From Roseofilum halophilum BLCC-M91 (GTDB taxonomy: Bacteria > Cyanobacteriota > Cyanobacteriia > Cyanobacteriales > Desertifilaceae): 64,000 nucleotides of DNA. Position numbers and translations under genes: made by a program. Positions 7,887-17,105 of this stretch are shown here, piece after piece (the stretch's first letter is position 1; every line of letters begins with the position of its first letter). The notes beneath the pieces are model-generated. The model was not told the origin of the DNA. It saw nothing but the letters and a program-made list of their open reading frames with translations, and searched no databases. The DNA lies in contig NZ_JAQPOK010000001.1 in NCBI RefSeq assembly GCF_030068445.1, positions 1 to 64,000 on the forward strand, in the 5' to 3' direction.

Positions 7887-10800
7887 GACATAGTAGTTTA
7901 TTCGCTCCACCTCAATCCTATCAAGAGCGTCTGTCAGCACTCAGAGAAAGATTGAACGAGAATGCGGCCATATTACTTAACGTCGAACTCGGTTTTGCCT
8001 TGATGGAATTCTTAAACCTTGATGATGAACCCGTGACGGCAGTTTGGGCAATTTTAAGCGGGATGCCTTTGCGCTATCCTACCTTAAAAAGCTTGACTTC
8101 AGAGCAACTAAGGGCGATCGCCAATGCTCGTCAAATTATTCCCTTATCCAGTCGTTCGGCTTGGGAAAATGCCTTGCGAGTTTACTTTCGAGACATTCCC
8201 GAACACGAGCGAAATTATACTGTAAAAAATCCAGTGAATTTCGATGAAATCATTATCGATGCTTGCAAACGAAAAGAGATTCGACATCAAAATCATCAGC
8301 ATTTATGCAGAACCTGCTTGGGTGAAACATTGCGTTTTCGAGAGATCCAGCAAAGAAACATAGAACCAAGTGAAGAACCCGATCAATCGTATCAGTTTGA
8401 TGCTCATACTGTCGATGAAATTGTCAATGTACAAGTAAAATTTGAGAACGAACATCTAGAGATCGGCTCGCAGTTTCGCCGTGACTGGTTCGATCGCGCT
8501 CGGAATCGTACTCCTTTCTCTCTGAATCTTATCGAATTGGAGGAAATTGCCCAATTTATTGACGATCGCGAAAATTGCCTCGCCCTTCAATATAATTGGC
8601 AAAACGAGCAGAAAGGAAATTGGCTCAAGCGTTATCAAAAAATTCACTTTCACCCAGTCGTAAAGGGTCAATTAAGTGCCGATGATGCACCTGAATTAGA
8701 ACTTGATGGTTTTACCCATATTGCTGGGATGGTGGCTTCGGGAAAATCGACCTTATCCCTTCTCCTTGCAGCTTATTTAGTCAAAGAAGAGAGCGATCGC
8801 CGCATAACTTTGGTCGTAGGTGACGTACAATCTGCTCTCAAATTAACCAATTTGATTAACTGGTGGTTTTGTGACGATCCAGAATGCGATAACCCCGTTG
8901 CCGTCCCCTTATTGGGTCACAGTCGGCGCGATCGCCACCTGCGAGAATTTCACGGCTCTCGCGATTATTTAGAACATCAAGAACGCGGACAAACTCACTG
9001 GGGAGAACGTTGGTTGCGCGTTGAATGCCCGGTGCAAGCTTTAATTCCCGATATGGGTCAACAGTTAAGCAATAAACCCATTATTCCCGGAAAAGAACCT
9101 TGTCACTCTCTCAAACAAGTTCCATCCCAATCCCAACAAAATGCTCGCAGTTATTCTTATCTCTGTCCTTTGTTTCATATTTGTCCGTCTCATCAACTCT
9201 ATCGAGATTTACCCGAAGCACAAATCTGGATTACAACTCCTGGTGCAATGGCAATGGGAAGAATACCCCGTCAGCTTGAATCTCGATCCATTAGAGTCGG
9301 TGAATTGGTTTACGAACAATCCAATATCGTAATTTTCGATGAAGCCGATACGATTGTGAAGTGGTTTGATGATGTCTATGCCGAAGAGGTATTACTAACC
9401 AATGGAAAAGATGGGGTTTTTGATACCGTTGGCTTGGCTACAGAACGCCACATGATACAGGATCGAACTCCCAATCAACAAATAACGCAACGATGGGTGG
9501 GAGCGCAACGAGCAGCGCAACAAGCTATCACAGTAACGTTAACGTTATTGTCAGAAAATGAAATTCTCCAACAATGGGTTAGGAGAAGTTATTTTACACC
9601 CAATACTTTGTTTTACAAGCTATCTCGTCGCCTTTCTGGGTTAGAAGAGTTCGATCCTGACGATACTCCCGAAGAGTCTTGTAAAGAAAACGATCGCTTA
9701 ACCACAGAGACTGTAGGAGTTTTCGATCGCCTCTTAAGAAGCGATCCTCTGCGACCCCAAACTCCCCGACGACCCGATGATGCTGACTATTGTACCTATC
9801 GACTCGCTCTACTAATGCAAGAGATTAATAGTATGGGAGAGAGTGCTTTGGATGACGATATTTTGGACAATTGTCAAGCATGGATTCTGGAGTTTTTCCC
9901 TGATATCGAACAAAAATTAGCACGTTTGCAAAAGGCGATCGATGCACGTAACGCTCAACAACCCAAAAAGAGAGGACGCAAACGCAAAAATAATGAGGAT
10001 GGCGATCGCGCAGACACCCTAGAAACTTTAGCGCGTCGATTGCAATTTGCTCTAACTGTGGCATTGTTAGATCGCCATACTCATATTGTTTTTTATGAAT
10101 GGTACAGTCGTCCAAATTCCATCGAAGGAGAACAACCTCACCGCAGGATGCCAAGTGCAATGTTGAATATTCTTCCCTTACCTCCTACGGGAAGGCAATT
10201 TGGGACATACTATTCGCGAAAAAATGAGGATAATGACAACAGTCGCAACCAGAATTTATCGATATTTGCCTACACCAATATCGGTCGCTGCTATGTGTTG
10301 AATTTCCACCGCTTGCTAACCGATCTAGATGGTCGGCGCGGCCCGAATGTTCTGGCACTTTCAGGAACATCCTATTTGCCAGATTCAACCAAGTTTCACG
10401 TTGGCGATCCTCAAGGAGTATTAATGCCAGAGGAAACGGCACGAAATGCGATCGCAGAAAGTCGTTTTTCTTTTCTCCCTCAGTACGATCCTGATGGTAA
10501 GCCGATCCGTATTTCTGGAGTGCCAGAACATAAAAAAATGAGTGCGTTTAAGCAACTTGCTAAAAAACTGGCTGGCAATCGAGGAACGGGATTATTGAGT
10601 GAAGAGATTGAGGAGTTAAAGGCTCTTGGAGAAAACGATGAAAAATGGAAGGATCGCGATCGCTTGCTCATTTTAGTCAACTCCTACGAGCAATCAAAAT
10701 GGGTCGCCGAACAAATTCGCCAAAAATGGCCAAGTGAGGGTGACCAAACTCCAATTTATCATCTCCGACGCGGTGGCGTTACCGATGATAGCGAACTGGG

Positions 10801-11473
10801 TTCTTATTTTAAGGAAAGAGATGAGGCGGGTGGGTTAGCGCGAGCCGATATCGAAACCTTTGCTCAAACTGGAGGAAAAATTCTCGTTGCTCCCATGCAC
10901 GCCATAGGACGGGGGTTTAATATTCTCAATGATCGAGGAAAAGCGGCTTTTGGTGCAGTGTATTTTCTCACTCGTCCCTATCCCCATCCCCACGATACGC
11001 AGGCGATCGCCCAAGAAATCAACCGTCGTGCGCTAGACTGGGCAAACGATCCCGATTTTATCGCCTGGCTGCAAGGTGACGGGATATTGCAAAGGGCCCG
11101 AGAAGTGAGAAAACTGGCTGCTGAGTATTGGCGATCGGTCGAGCAAAGATCGTACTATAGTACATTACGCGACGATCAAAAATTACGCGCTCGTCCTCGC
11201 CGAGATTTAGCCGCAACAACAGCCGGATACATCATTCAAGCCGTCGGGCGATTACTTAGAGGAGGAGTTCCTTTTCATGCTTATTTTGTCGATTCTGCAT
11301 GGGCCCCCAATAACGCCAATCCAGATTCCGAAAAACCAGATACGGAGAAAACAAGTTTGCTCGTTGCCATGATTCTTTGCTTAGACGACTATGCTTGCGA
11401 CGAAAATACAGTCGGTTCTGCACTGTATAAACCATTAATTGATGCATTGGAAAATATGGAGTTAAATTGGTAA
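7883..11473 (+). CDS. pPIWI-RE island superfamily 2 helicase (DinG/XPD-like)
   Basis: 1196 residues from the ATG at 7883, which overlaps the upstream stop and has a GGAGAAAAGG ribosome-binding site. A longer frame reading into the upstream gene is ignored. Walker A is GMVASGKST at 282-290 and the DEAD box is at 486-489. Between them lie four cysteines (C382, C407, C428, C434), the place where DinG/XPD helicases carry a 4Fe-4S cluster; the last C-x5-C spacing matches E. coli DinG. The C-terminal motif VI is QAVGRLLRGG. A basic KKRGRKRK patch lies near residue 700. Expected role is unwinding of nucleic acid for the PIWI and REase partners. Confidence 0.82.
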   Translation: MRHSSLFAPPQSYQERLSALRERLNENAAILLNVELGFALMEFLNLDDEPVTAVWAILSGMPLRYPTLKSLTSEQLRAIANARQIIPLSSRSAWENALRVYFRDIPEHERNYTVKNPVNFDEIIIDACKRKEIRHQNHQHLCRTCLGETLRFREIQQRNIEPSEEPDQSYQFDAHTVDEIVNVQVKFENEHLEIGSQFRRDWFDRARNRTPFSLNLIELEEIAQFIDDRENCLALQYNWQNEQKGNWLKRYQKIHFHPVVKGQLSADDAPELELDGFTHIAGMVASGKSTLSLLLAAYLVKEESDRRITLVVGDVQSALKLTNLINWWFCDDPECDNPVAVPLLGHSRRDRHLREFHGSRDYLEHQERGQTHWGERWLRVECPVQALIPDMGQQLSNKPIIPGKEPCHSLKQVPSQSQQNARSYSYLCPLFHICPSHQLYRDLPEAQIWITTPGAMAMGRIPRQLESRSIRVGELVYEQSNIVIFDEADTIVKWFDDVYAEEVLLTNGKDGVFDTVGLATERHMIQDRTPNQQITQRWVGAQRAAQQAITVTLTLLSENEILQQWVRRSYFTPNTLFYKLSRRLSGLEEFDPDDTPEESCKENDRLTTETVGVFDRLLRSDPLRPQTPRRPDDADYCTYRLALLMQEINSMGESALDDDILDNCQAWILEFFPDIEQKLARLQKAIDARNAQQPKKRGRKRKNNEDGDRADTLETLARRLQFALTVALLDRHTHIVFYEWYSRPNSIEGEQPHRRMPSAMLNILPLPPTGRQFGTYYSRKNEDNDNSRNQNLSIFAYTNIGRCYVLNFHRLLTDLDGRRGPNVLALSGTSYLPDSTKFHVGDPQGVLMPEETARNAIAESRFSFLPQYDPDGKPIRISGVPEHKKMSAFKQLAKKLAGNRGTGLLSEEIEELKALGENDEKWKDRDRLLILVNSYEQSKWVAEQIRQKWPSEGDQTPIYHLRRGGVTDDSELGSYFKERDEAGGLARADIETFAQTGGKILVAPMHAIGRGFNILNDRGKAAFGAVYFLTRPYPHPHDTQAIAQEINRRALDWANDPDFIAWLQGDGILQRAREVRKLAAEYWRSVEQRSYYSTLRDDQKLRARPRRDLAATTAGYIIQAVGRLLRGGVPFHAYFVDSAWAPNNANPDSEKPDTEKTSLLVAMILCLDDYACDENTVGSALYKPLIDALENMELNW

Positions 11474-11503
11474 CTCATTTTTGAAATTTAGGAGACAGAA
11501 AAA

Positions 11504-14458
11504 ATGCCTGGACGATCCAAGCCTTTACCGGTAGTTTTACCTGCTCGCATGAGTTTAACTGAAAACGCATTTGACGATCTAGAGATTGCTGTTTTTGATT
11601 TTCCCTTTCAGGATGCGATCGATCGTTTTACACACCAACTTAAAGGTTTATTAAATAAAAAAAGATTAGAGTGGTGGAAATATCCACCTTATCGATTGTT
11701 GAATCATGCTATCGTTGCCTGTTCTCCAACTGTCGTACATGGGTTTGAAAAATATGGCTCGAAGAAAGATCCAATTCGCCGAATGTTAGCGATTGGCAAA
11801 ATTATTCGTGACGATCGAGGACAAGTGATTGGTTCATCATTACAATATCCTAGTGAGCAGCAAATCACCGAACTTATTCTAATTTGGGTTCAAATCTGGG
11901 GACAACAAAAGTGGCTGAAAAAAATCATTACAGGAAAAGGAAAAATGATTTGGGATGAGTTGTTAACAGGTTTAGAGGATAAGCCTCAAACCCAGTGGTA
12001 TAAGATTAGCCCAACAACTTTTCTTAACGATCTTTATGCAGAGAAAGGTTTAGCTTTTAATGCAGTTCCCAGTTTATTATCAACTTTACTACACGATAAA
12101 ACCTTCACAATCGCCGATAGAGAAGTGAAGTGGCGTAAGGCACAAAATAGCTCGAATAGACTTTGCGTAGTGAGCCAGCCTCTCCCCATATCTTTTATGC
12201 GAAAGAGCGGTTTTAAGGAATCAGCAGAAGAAGGCTTCTTTTCTTATAAACTAGAGTTCCAAGTTCAAACACAAGCGGGACGCGATAAACCTTGGATTTA
12301 TGCTTTTCTACATTGTCAGCGCTATGCAGAGAAAAAATTAACGCACAATCAAAGATGGAACGATATTACGATTTTGCTGGGAATGAATCGGCAAAGAATG
12401 GATGGATGGGAAATTGATTCAACTTTAGTGCGCTTGAAAGCAAAACGCTCTATCACTCAAGGAGACTGGTTAGAGCAACTTCCTGTTTTACTAGAAGAGT
12501 TTGGAGCGCGTTCTCTGGTTTCTCCTGTTGAAATTTACGCAAATCCTCAAAATTTTTGGAAGAATAAGAATTTGGATGATGAATATTATGTTATTCATAC
12601 AGAAGGATATAAATATGGTCGCAGTACGCATAAAGTACAAACAGGTTTTGGTTTAGCGGAACAGAGTGAAGTCATCGATCGCACTTGTTGCGATCTGCTC
12701 CAAGGTGTTTTGGAACCCGATCGCCCTTTTGAACCCGATCGTTCTCTAAAGTCTCTTCCTCCTGCTCTATGGACATTTGAGAATCTTTCTGAAAGTCCAC
12801 CCTTAATGAACGCACAAAAGGCTAAAAAACAAGGATTGACAAACGAGCAACGCTATGAAGTGCGCGATCGCGAAACTCATCAAAAGAGGCGACAACAGCA
12901 ATGTATTCCTGCGAAAGCTGTAGAAAGAGTATTACGAGGAAAGTCGCTAACGATTTTGATCATTTATCAAGAACAGGATACTTGTGATGCAATTTACCAA
13001 CAGTTGCGAGAAACATTTTTGTTAAATGAGGAAGATTCTTTTCCCGATCGGATTACCATTATCAGAAAACCAATCCTCGATCTTCAACTTTGTCAGCATT
13101 TAGATGTTGGAGACCTCAATCCGGCCTTTCGATATAAATCTCCCTCATCTAGACCTGATGGTTTTGACGATCAATGGCATAAGGCAATTCAGAAAGGACA
13201 TCGTGAAAAAAGAGACGCTTGGCGAGGTTTCTTGCAAACAATTAAAATTGAAGAGAAGATTATACAAGACTCTTGTTGTGTAGCTTTTATTGAGCGATCG
13301 GAAGAACCCACTTCTAGGGAAGAGTTTCATGAAGATCAAGGAATTAAAAAAAGCATTCGGGAAGCCTGCGATCGCGAAGGTATCCTCTCTCAAATGATAC
13401 GCGGTGTACAATGGAAAACAGATGAAGAGACTAAAGATAAAGAACGAATCTTAAGACCAGCCGATAAAGGTCGCACTCACAATGCGGTGCAAGACCTAAT
13501 TATTCGTCAACTCGGTGTATTATACGATCCCCCGAATACAATTTATCAACAAATCGGGATTCCAGAACAACAGGCACGAGAACTAGATGTAGTTGCTTTT
13601 GCTTTAATTAAAAAACAAATTGGCGTTACATACGCACTAGCCGTTCGTCTGCGAGCATCTGGAGAAGTTGATGTCTTACTCCCGGAAAAAACAGAATGGA
13701 TGCCTTATCCTGAAGCGGGATATAAATTAGGACAGATATTTGCTGATGCCAGACCGTATTTTAACAATGGGAAGATGCGAAACGAAAGTCCCGTTAGTCT
13801 AAAATCTAATACGCTGGTCAAATTTGTTGAAGATACATTGATTCAGAAGTTAGAGCGTCCAACGATTGCAATTATTGAAGCAGAAAACTGGCGCAATCAA
13901 GGCGCGTGGGAACAATTGAAAAATGATCGATTATCTCAAGCCTTAGATCGACTGGAACTGCGGGAAGTATACAAACGAGATGATTCTGAGCTGAATAATC
14001 TTCTTGCAGTGGTTCGACTTCGGACTGGGGATGAAACTCCCCAATATATTACCAATCGAGAAACATGGCAGAAAGATGGCGATCGCCTCTCTCGCGATTT
14101 ATACGAACTTTCTGGGTTTGTTGAGCGATCGGATAATGAAGTTTTTCATTACTTCTCGATTGGAAGACTTCCAAGCACGATTAAAGGATATCAACACATT
14201 AAAGGTCGCGAAGACCCTTACAAAATTGAAGATGCGGGTGGAGTTCCTTTTAAACATTCACAAGCAATTGAAATGCTCCCTTTCTTCGTTCGTCCAGATT
14301 TTCAAACGGAAGAAAATCTCAAGACACTTTGCCGTGTTCCCCATTATTTACGCTTCTCTCCTGCATGGACAATGGGTAATATTGTCTTACCTTATCCCAT
14401 GCACTTAGGGGAACAATTAATTCAAGATCGACTGTGTATTCTTGGAGTTACGGAGTAG
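11504..14458 (+). CDS. pPIWI-RE family PIWI/RNase H-fold protein
   Basis: 984 residues, third gene of the operon, 30 bases after the helicase, with an AGGAGACAG ribosome-binding site. The N-terminal half (to about 450) is an alpha/beta region of the kind found in pPIWI-RE proteins. The C-terminal half (about 640-984) has an RNase H-like layout, and includes the HNAVQDLIIRQLGVLYDPP block, ARELDVVAFALIKK, a VRLRTGDETPQY strand and a KHSQAIEMLPFF helix. The family is named for a conserved Arg and Glu; R838 or R840 and E923 are my candidates. It lacks obvious PAZ-type features. The family is predicted, by comparative genomics, to be a guide-dependent defence effector. Confidence 0.8.
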   Translation: MPGRSKPLPVVLPARMSLTENAFDDLEIAVFDFPFQDAIDRFTHQLKGLLNKKRLEWWKYPPYRLLNHAIVACSPTVVHGFEKYGSKKDPIRRMLAIGKIIRDDRGQVIGSSLQYPSEQQITELILIWVQIWGQQKWLKKIITGKGKMIWDELLTGLEDKPQTQWYKISPTTFLNDLYAEKGLAFNAVPSLLSTLLHDKTFTIADREVKWRKAQNSSNRLCVVSQPLPISFMRKSGFKESAEEGFFSYKLEFQVQTQAGRDKPWIYAFLHCQRYAEKKLTHNQRWNDITILLGMNRQRMDGWEIDSTLVRLKAKRSITQGDWLEQLPVLLEEFGARSLVSPVEIYANPQNFWKNKNLDDEYYVIHTEGYKYGRSTHKVQTGFGLAEQSEVIDRTCCDLLQGVLEPDRPFEPDRSLKSLPPALWTFENLSESPPLMNAQKAKKQGLTNEQRYEVRDRETHQKRRQQQCIPAKAVERVLRGKSLTILIIYQEQDTCDAIYQQLRETFLLNEEDSFPDRITIIRKPILDLQLCQHLDVGDLNPAFRYKSPSSRPDGFDDQWHKAIQKGHREKRDAWRGFLQTIKIEEKIIQDSCCVAFIERSEEPTSREEFHEDQGIKKSIREACDREGILSQMIRGVQWKTDEETKDKERILRPADKGRTHNAVQDLIIRQLGVLYDPPNTIYQQIGIPEQQARELDVVAFALIKKQIGVTYALAVRLRASGEVDVLLPEKTEWMPYPEAGYKLGQIFADARPYFNNGKMRNESPVSLKSNTLVKFVEDTLIQKLERPTIAIIEAENWRNQGAWEQLKNDRLSQALDRLELREVYKRDDSELNNLLAVVRLRTGDETPQYITNRETWQKDGDRLSRDLYELSGFVERSDNEVFHYFSIGRLPSTIKGYQHIKGREDPYKIEDAGGVPFKHSQAIEMLPFFVRPDFQTEENLKTLCRVPHYLRFSPAWTMGNIVLPYPMHLGEQLIQDRLCILGVTE

Positions 14459-14468
14459 TTTTGAAAAA

Positions 14469-14500
14469 ATGTAGGGGCGAATGCCAGAAAGCCCCTACAT
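14469..14500. repeat. GTAGGGGC palindrome / probable terminator
   Basis: ATGTAGGGGC at 14469-14478 is the exact inverted repeat of GCCCCTACAT at 14491-14500, with a 12-base loop. It begins 11 bases after the pPIWI gene stop and could end that transcript and the convergent psbN transcript. The GTAGGGGC arm also forms the outer part of the palindrome inside pbpC (42504-42532), so it belongs to a dispersed repeat family. Confidence 0.65.
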
Positions 14501-14536
14501 CAGGTCTCATCTTTATGTCAAATGACTATAATTGTT

Positions 14537-14668
14537 CTAATCTTCATGATCTTCAAAGGGATCGTCAAGGACTTCCGAGGGGGGGCCAAAGGAGGTATAT
14601 AAAGATACCCCAGTTAAAGCCAGGACGATCGCCACAATGCCGATATTAAGAACCGTTGCAGTTTCCAT
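14537..14668 (-). CDS. psbN: PsbN, photosystem II assembly factor
   Basis: A 43-residue protein read directly from the reverse strand: it starts METATVLNIGIVAIVLALTG, then SLYTSFGPPSEVLDDPFEDHED. This is the full PsbN sequence pattern: one N-terminal membrane helix (residues 5-22) and the conserved FGPPS-x-L-x-DPF-EHE-like tail. PsbN is needed for assembly or repair of photosystem II rather than being a subunit. It is divergent from psbH, the standard antisense arrangement near psbH in cyanobacteria and chloroplasts. It was too short for a 60-residue cutoff. Confidence 0.95.
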   Translation of the reverse strand: METATVLNIGIVAIVLALTGVSLYTSFGPPSEVLDDPFEDHED

Positions 14669-14823
14669 AGGTTTTTGAACTAAGATATACTATCCTTAAA
14701 TATAGTATTACAAAAATTTACATTTGGGGGCGATCTGGTAATCCCGATTCCTTCAGGATTCGCAGTTCTGCCAGAGCCAGACCAGTGTAAAATCAGAAAA
14801 TTGAAACGGAATATAGGAGACCC

Positions 14824-15027
14824 ATGGCACAACGTACCCGTTTAGGAGACATCCTCAGACCCCTGAACTCGGAATATGGTAAGGTAGCCCCCGGTTGGGG
14901 AACCACCCCCTTAATGGGAGTGTTTATGCTACTGTTCTTAGTCTTCCTGCTGATTATTCTCCAAATCTACAACTCCTCCCTCCTGCTGGAAGGATTAGAC
15001 GTAGACTGGACGACTCTCGGTCGGTAG
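14824..15027 (+). CDS. psbH: Photosystem II protein PsbH (10-kDa phosphoprotein homologue)
   Basis: 67 residues: N-terminal stromal stretch [31 protein letters not shown], one membrane helix (about 29-50), then [17 protein letters not shown]. This is the normal cyanobacterial PsbH without the phosphorylated extension of plants. It binds near CP47 and supports QA/QB function and the assembly of photosystem II. ATATAGGAGACCC precedes the ATG as ribosome-binding site. psbN is divergent on the left, and a terminator follows. Confidence 0.97.
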   Translation: MAQRTRLGDILRPLNSEYGKVAPGWGTTPLMGVFMLLFLVFLLIILQIYNSSLLLEGLDVDWTTLGR

Positions 15028-15069
15028 GATACGGCAATCAGATTACTGAAAACGTTTAGTGATTCCTGA

Positions 15070-15102
15070 AAACTCGGTTTAGTCGATAAACCGGGTTTTT
15101 TT
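15070..15102 (+). terminator. Rho-independent terminator after psbH
   Basis: AAACTCGGTTTA at 15070-15081 pairs with TAAACCGGGTTT at 15087-15098 (one mismatch) around a 5-base loop and runs into a T tract. It lies 43 bases after the psbH stop and fits a factor-independent terminator. Confidence 0.85.
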
Positions 15103-15123
15103 ACAGCGCTCCGCGCGGCAGAA

Positions 15124-15147
15124 GGGTAATAGGTAATGGGTAATGGG
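15124..15147 (+). repeat. Heptameric tandem repeat (GGGTAAT)
   Basis: Three heptamers, GGGTAAT AGGTAAT GGGTAAT, and a partial fourth, of the STRR class. They lie between the psbH terminator and tatA. Confidence 0.7.
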
Positions 15148-15190
15148 ACAACCATTTTTCACCCTAGTTGATTTAGGAGAACAGAAGAGC

Positions 15191-15484
15191 ATGAATATTT
15201 TTGGCATTGGTTTACCGGAGATGGCTGTGATCATGATTGTGGCTCTGTTGATCTTTGGGCCGAAGAAATTACCGGAGATGGGCAAGGCGATCGCCAAAAC
15301 TATCCGTAGTTTCCAACAAGCCTCGAAAGAATTTGAACAGGAATTTAAGCGAGAAGCGTCTCAACTCGAAGCCTCGGTCAAAGAGCAACCTACGATTCAA
15401 CCAAGTGTTGAAGTTAGCAAACCCCCCGAAAGCGAACCCCAAGAAACCCAAACCACAAGTAACAATTCGACTCCTACCAGCTAA
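15191..15484 (+). CDS. tatA: Twin-arginine translocase subunit TatA/TatE
   Basis: 97 residues from the ATG at 15191; an upstream start at 15143 would lie in the repeat region and does not fit the family. The N-terminus MNIFGIGLPEMAVIMIVALLIFGPKKLPEMGKAIAKTIRSF is the TatA pattern: a short membrane helix, the FGPKKLPE hinge, then an amphipathic helix. The tail is charged and Pro/Thr-rich. TatA forms the pore-like oligomer for folded proteins carrying RR signals, in the thylakoid or plasma membrane. FutA in this window carries such a signal. It lies just upstream of pth, probably in one operon. Confidence 0.94.
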   Translation: MNIFGIGLPEMAVIMIVALLIFGPKKLPEMGKAIAKTIRSFQQASKEFEQEFKREASQLEASVKEQPTIQPSVEVSKPPESEPQETQTTSNNSTPTS

Positions 15485-15493
15485 CGCATAACC

Positions 15494-16138
15494 ATGAATA
15501 GCGAGCGATCGCCGAATCCCAAAGAGCAACCCGCTCTTGTCATCCCCCAACTGATTGTCGGTTTAGGTAACCCTGGCAGTCAATATGAGGGCACTCGCCA
15601 TAACATCGGCTTTGATATTGTTGATGAACTTGCCCGGCGCTGGAATGCGTCCGGAAGTGCCAACAAAAAATTTCACGGATGGTTTGCCGAAGCGCCCTTT
15701 GTCAATGGGCAGAAACTGCGCCTACTCAAACCATCCACCTATATGAACCGCTCCGGGCAATCGATTCGCGCTGTTCTTGATTGGTATAAACTGCCGCCAA
15801 ATTCTGTCCTGATTATCTATGATGATATGGATCTACCCGTGGGACGAATACGCCTGCGCTTATCGGGTTCGGCTGGAGGTCATAATGGCATGAAAAGTGC
15901 GATCGCCCACTTAGGAACCCAAGACTTCCCCCGTCTGCGAGTGGGTATCGGCTCCTCCAAATCGCCAGATACCGGCAGCAAAGACACCGTATCCCATGTT
16001 TTAGGCAAATTTTCCCCATCGGAAGCCCAAATCATCAATGATGTACTTCCAGGGGCAACCGATGCGGTGGAAATCAGCCTCAAACAAGGGGTAGAAAAAG
16101 CCATGAACCTGTACAACAACCGACTCTTTGCAGCATAG
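15494..16138 (+). CDS. pth: Peptidyl-tRNA hydrolase
   Basis: 214 residues. Recycles peptidyl-tRNA released from stalled ribosomes. Family marks: LIVGLGNPGSQYEGTRHNIGF with the catalytic histidine in TRHN, KPSTYMNRSGQSI, LIIYDDMDLPVGRIRLR, SAGGHNGMKSAIAHLGTQDFPRLRVGIG, and VLGKFSPSEAQII. The first roughly 20 residues extend beyond the usual start and may be an unstructured lead. It starts 9 bases after tatA stops, so the two genes are probably co-transcribed. Confidence 0.97.
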   Translation: MNSERSPNPKEQPALVIPQLIVGLGNPGSQYEGTRHNIGFDIVDELARRWNASGSANKKFHGWFAEAPFVNGQKLRLLKPSTYMNRSGQSIRAVLDWYKLPPNSVLIIYDDMDLPVGRIRLRLSGSAGGHNGMKSAIAHLGTQDFPRLRVGIGSSKSPDTGSKDTVSHVLGKFSPSEAQIINDVLPGATDAVEISLKQGVEKAMNLYNNRLFAA

Positions 16139-16163
16139 GAACGGCGATCGCGATCTCAAATTT

Positions 16164-16191
16164 TTAATTGTTCATTGTTAATTGTTCATTG
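16164..16191 (+). repeat. Heptameric tandem repeat TTAATTG/TTCATTG
   Basis: Four heptamers alternate as TTAATTG TTCATTG TTAATTG TTCATTG and end two bases before the ATG of the next gene. They replace any ribosome-binding site there. Same class as the repeats before gshB and cydB. Confidence 0.75.
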
Positions 16192-16193
16192 AT

Positions 16194-16457
16194 ATGAGTT
16201 CTCAGCGCCTACCCGAAACTACCGTTTACGTCCGCGTATTGCGCCACTCTTGGCAACAGGGAAAACTTGAAGGAGAAGTCTTAGCCGACGAATATCAATG
16301 GGAATTTCAATGGCTCTTTCGCCATGGACAACTGCTCGTCAAACCCTCCCTAGGACGCGCTCTCATTCAAGAACCCCTAGGCCGGTTTCTAGAACAACGG
16401 GATTATCAACTAGAACCCGGCGGTGATTACACCTTTACCGTCCGCGCCCAATTTTAA
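16194..16457 (+). CDS. DUF3146 family protein
   Basis: 87 residues from ATG 16194; an upstream in-frame start at 16182 lies inside the heptamer repeat. The sequence LPETTVYVRVLRHSWQQGKLEGEVLA, then WEFQWLFRHGQLLVKPSLGRALIQEPLGRFLEQ and YQLEPGGDYTFTVRAQF, fits the short cyanobacterial DUF3146 family as I remember it. It has no membrane segment or signal; it looks like a small beta-rich cytoplasmic protein. The function is unknown. It follows pth on the same strand by about 55 bases. Confidence 0.72.
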   Translation: MSSQRLPETTVYVRVLRHSWQQGKLEGEVLADEYQWEFQWLFRHGQLLVKPSLGRALIQEPLGRFLEQRDYQLEPGGDYTFTVRAQF

Positions 16458-16526
16458 CTTGAATTTACCCATTATCCTTCTGCCCATTTTAATATGTCTT
16501 TTAAGGCATTGGGTTTACCAGATCGC

Positions 16527-17105
16527 TCAATCTTCTGGCGTTAAATTCAGACCGCGATAAACTTGTTCAATCGGGAAACTGAGGTTAATACTTTTGAGTT
16601 CTATGGTATCCCCTTCCTGATAGTTGATGATTATCCATTCTCCAGCATCATTTTTGTGATACAAATCCATGGCTATCTGAGTCGAGCTAACCAGTAAATA
16701 GTCGATTAAGGCGGGATTTTGGCGATAGATTCTAAACTTGCCGCCGCGATCGTAGGCTTCCGTACTTTTAGATAAAACTTCTACAATTAAGCAGGGATAG
16801 GTAAAAAAGTTGGGGGTATTTTTGTCGCGATCGTCGCAGGTAACACTAGCATCCGGATAAGTATAATTCTCGGTTTCAAGCATATTAATTTTAATATCAG
16901 AGTTACCGGGAATGCAGCCACTCCCCTCTAAATGAGCCTCAAACAGAGCTGTTAACCGGATAGCAATGCGCCCATGATTGACGCTACCGCCGCCCATGGC
17001 ATACACATGACCCTCTATATATTCATATTTTTCGAGTTGGGTTTCTTCCCAAGCGAAATACTCTTCAGGAGTTAGATGGGGGGAATTGTCTTTAGCTGCA
17101 ATCAT
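16527..17105 (-). CDS. Uma2-family putative endonuclease
   Basis: 192 residues. Visible family marks: HLTPEEYFAWEETQLEKYEYIEGHVYAMGGGSVNHGRIAIRL, SDIKI with the downstream YTYPDASVTCDDRD acidic strand, PCLIVEVLSKSTEAYDRGGKFRIYRQNPALIDYLLVS, and a C-terminal GLNLTPED. The E-V-x-S and the following K match the family nuclease signature. It is a sub-branch distinct from its two neighbours of MLTTHPR type. It is transcribed alone, opposite to clpB. Confidence 0.88.
   Translation of the reverse strand: MIAAKDNSPHLTPEEYFAWEETQLEKYEYIEGHVYAMGGGSVNHGRIAIRLTALFEAHLEGSGCIPGNSDIKINMLETENYTYPDASVTCDDRDKNTPNFFTYPCLIVEVLSKSTEAYDRGGKFRIYRQNPALIDYLLVSSTQIAMDLYHKNDAGEWIIINYQEGDTIELKSINLSFPIEQVYRGLNLTPED

Noticed and set aside
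14004-14408. 134-codon plus-strand frame inside the pPIWI gene
   Set aside because: It is an out-of-frame shadow of a strongly supported gene and shows no domain.
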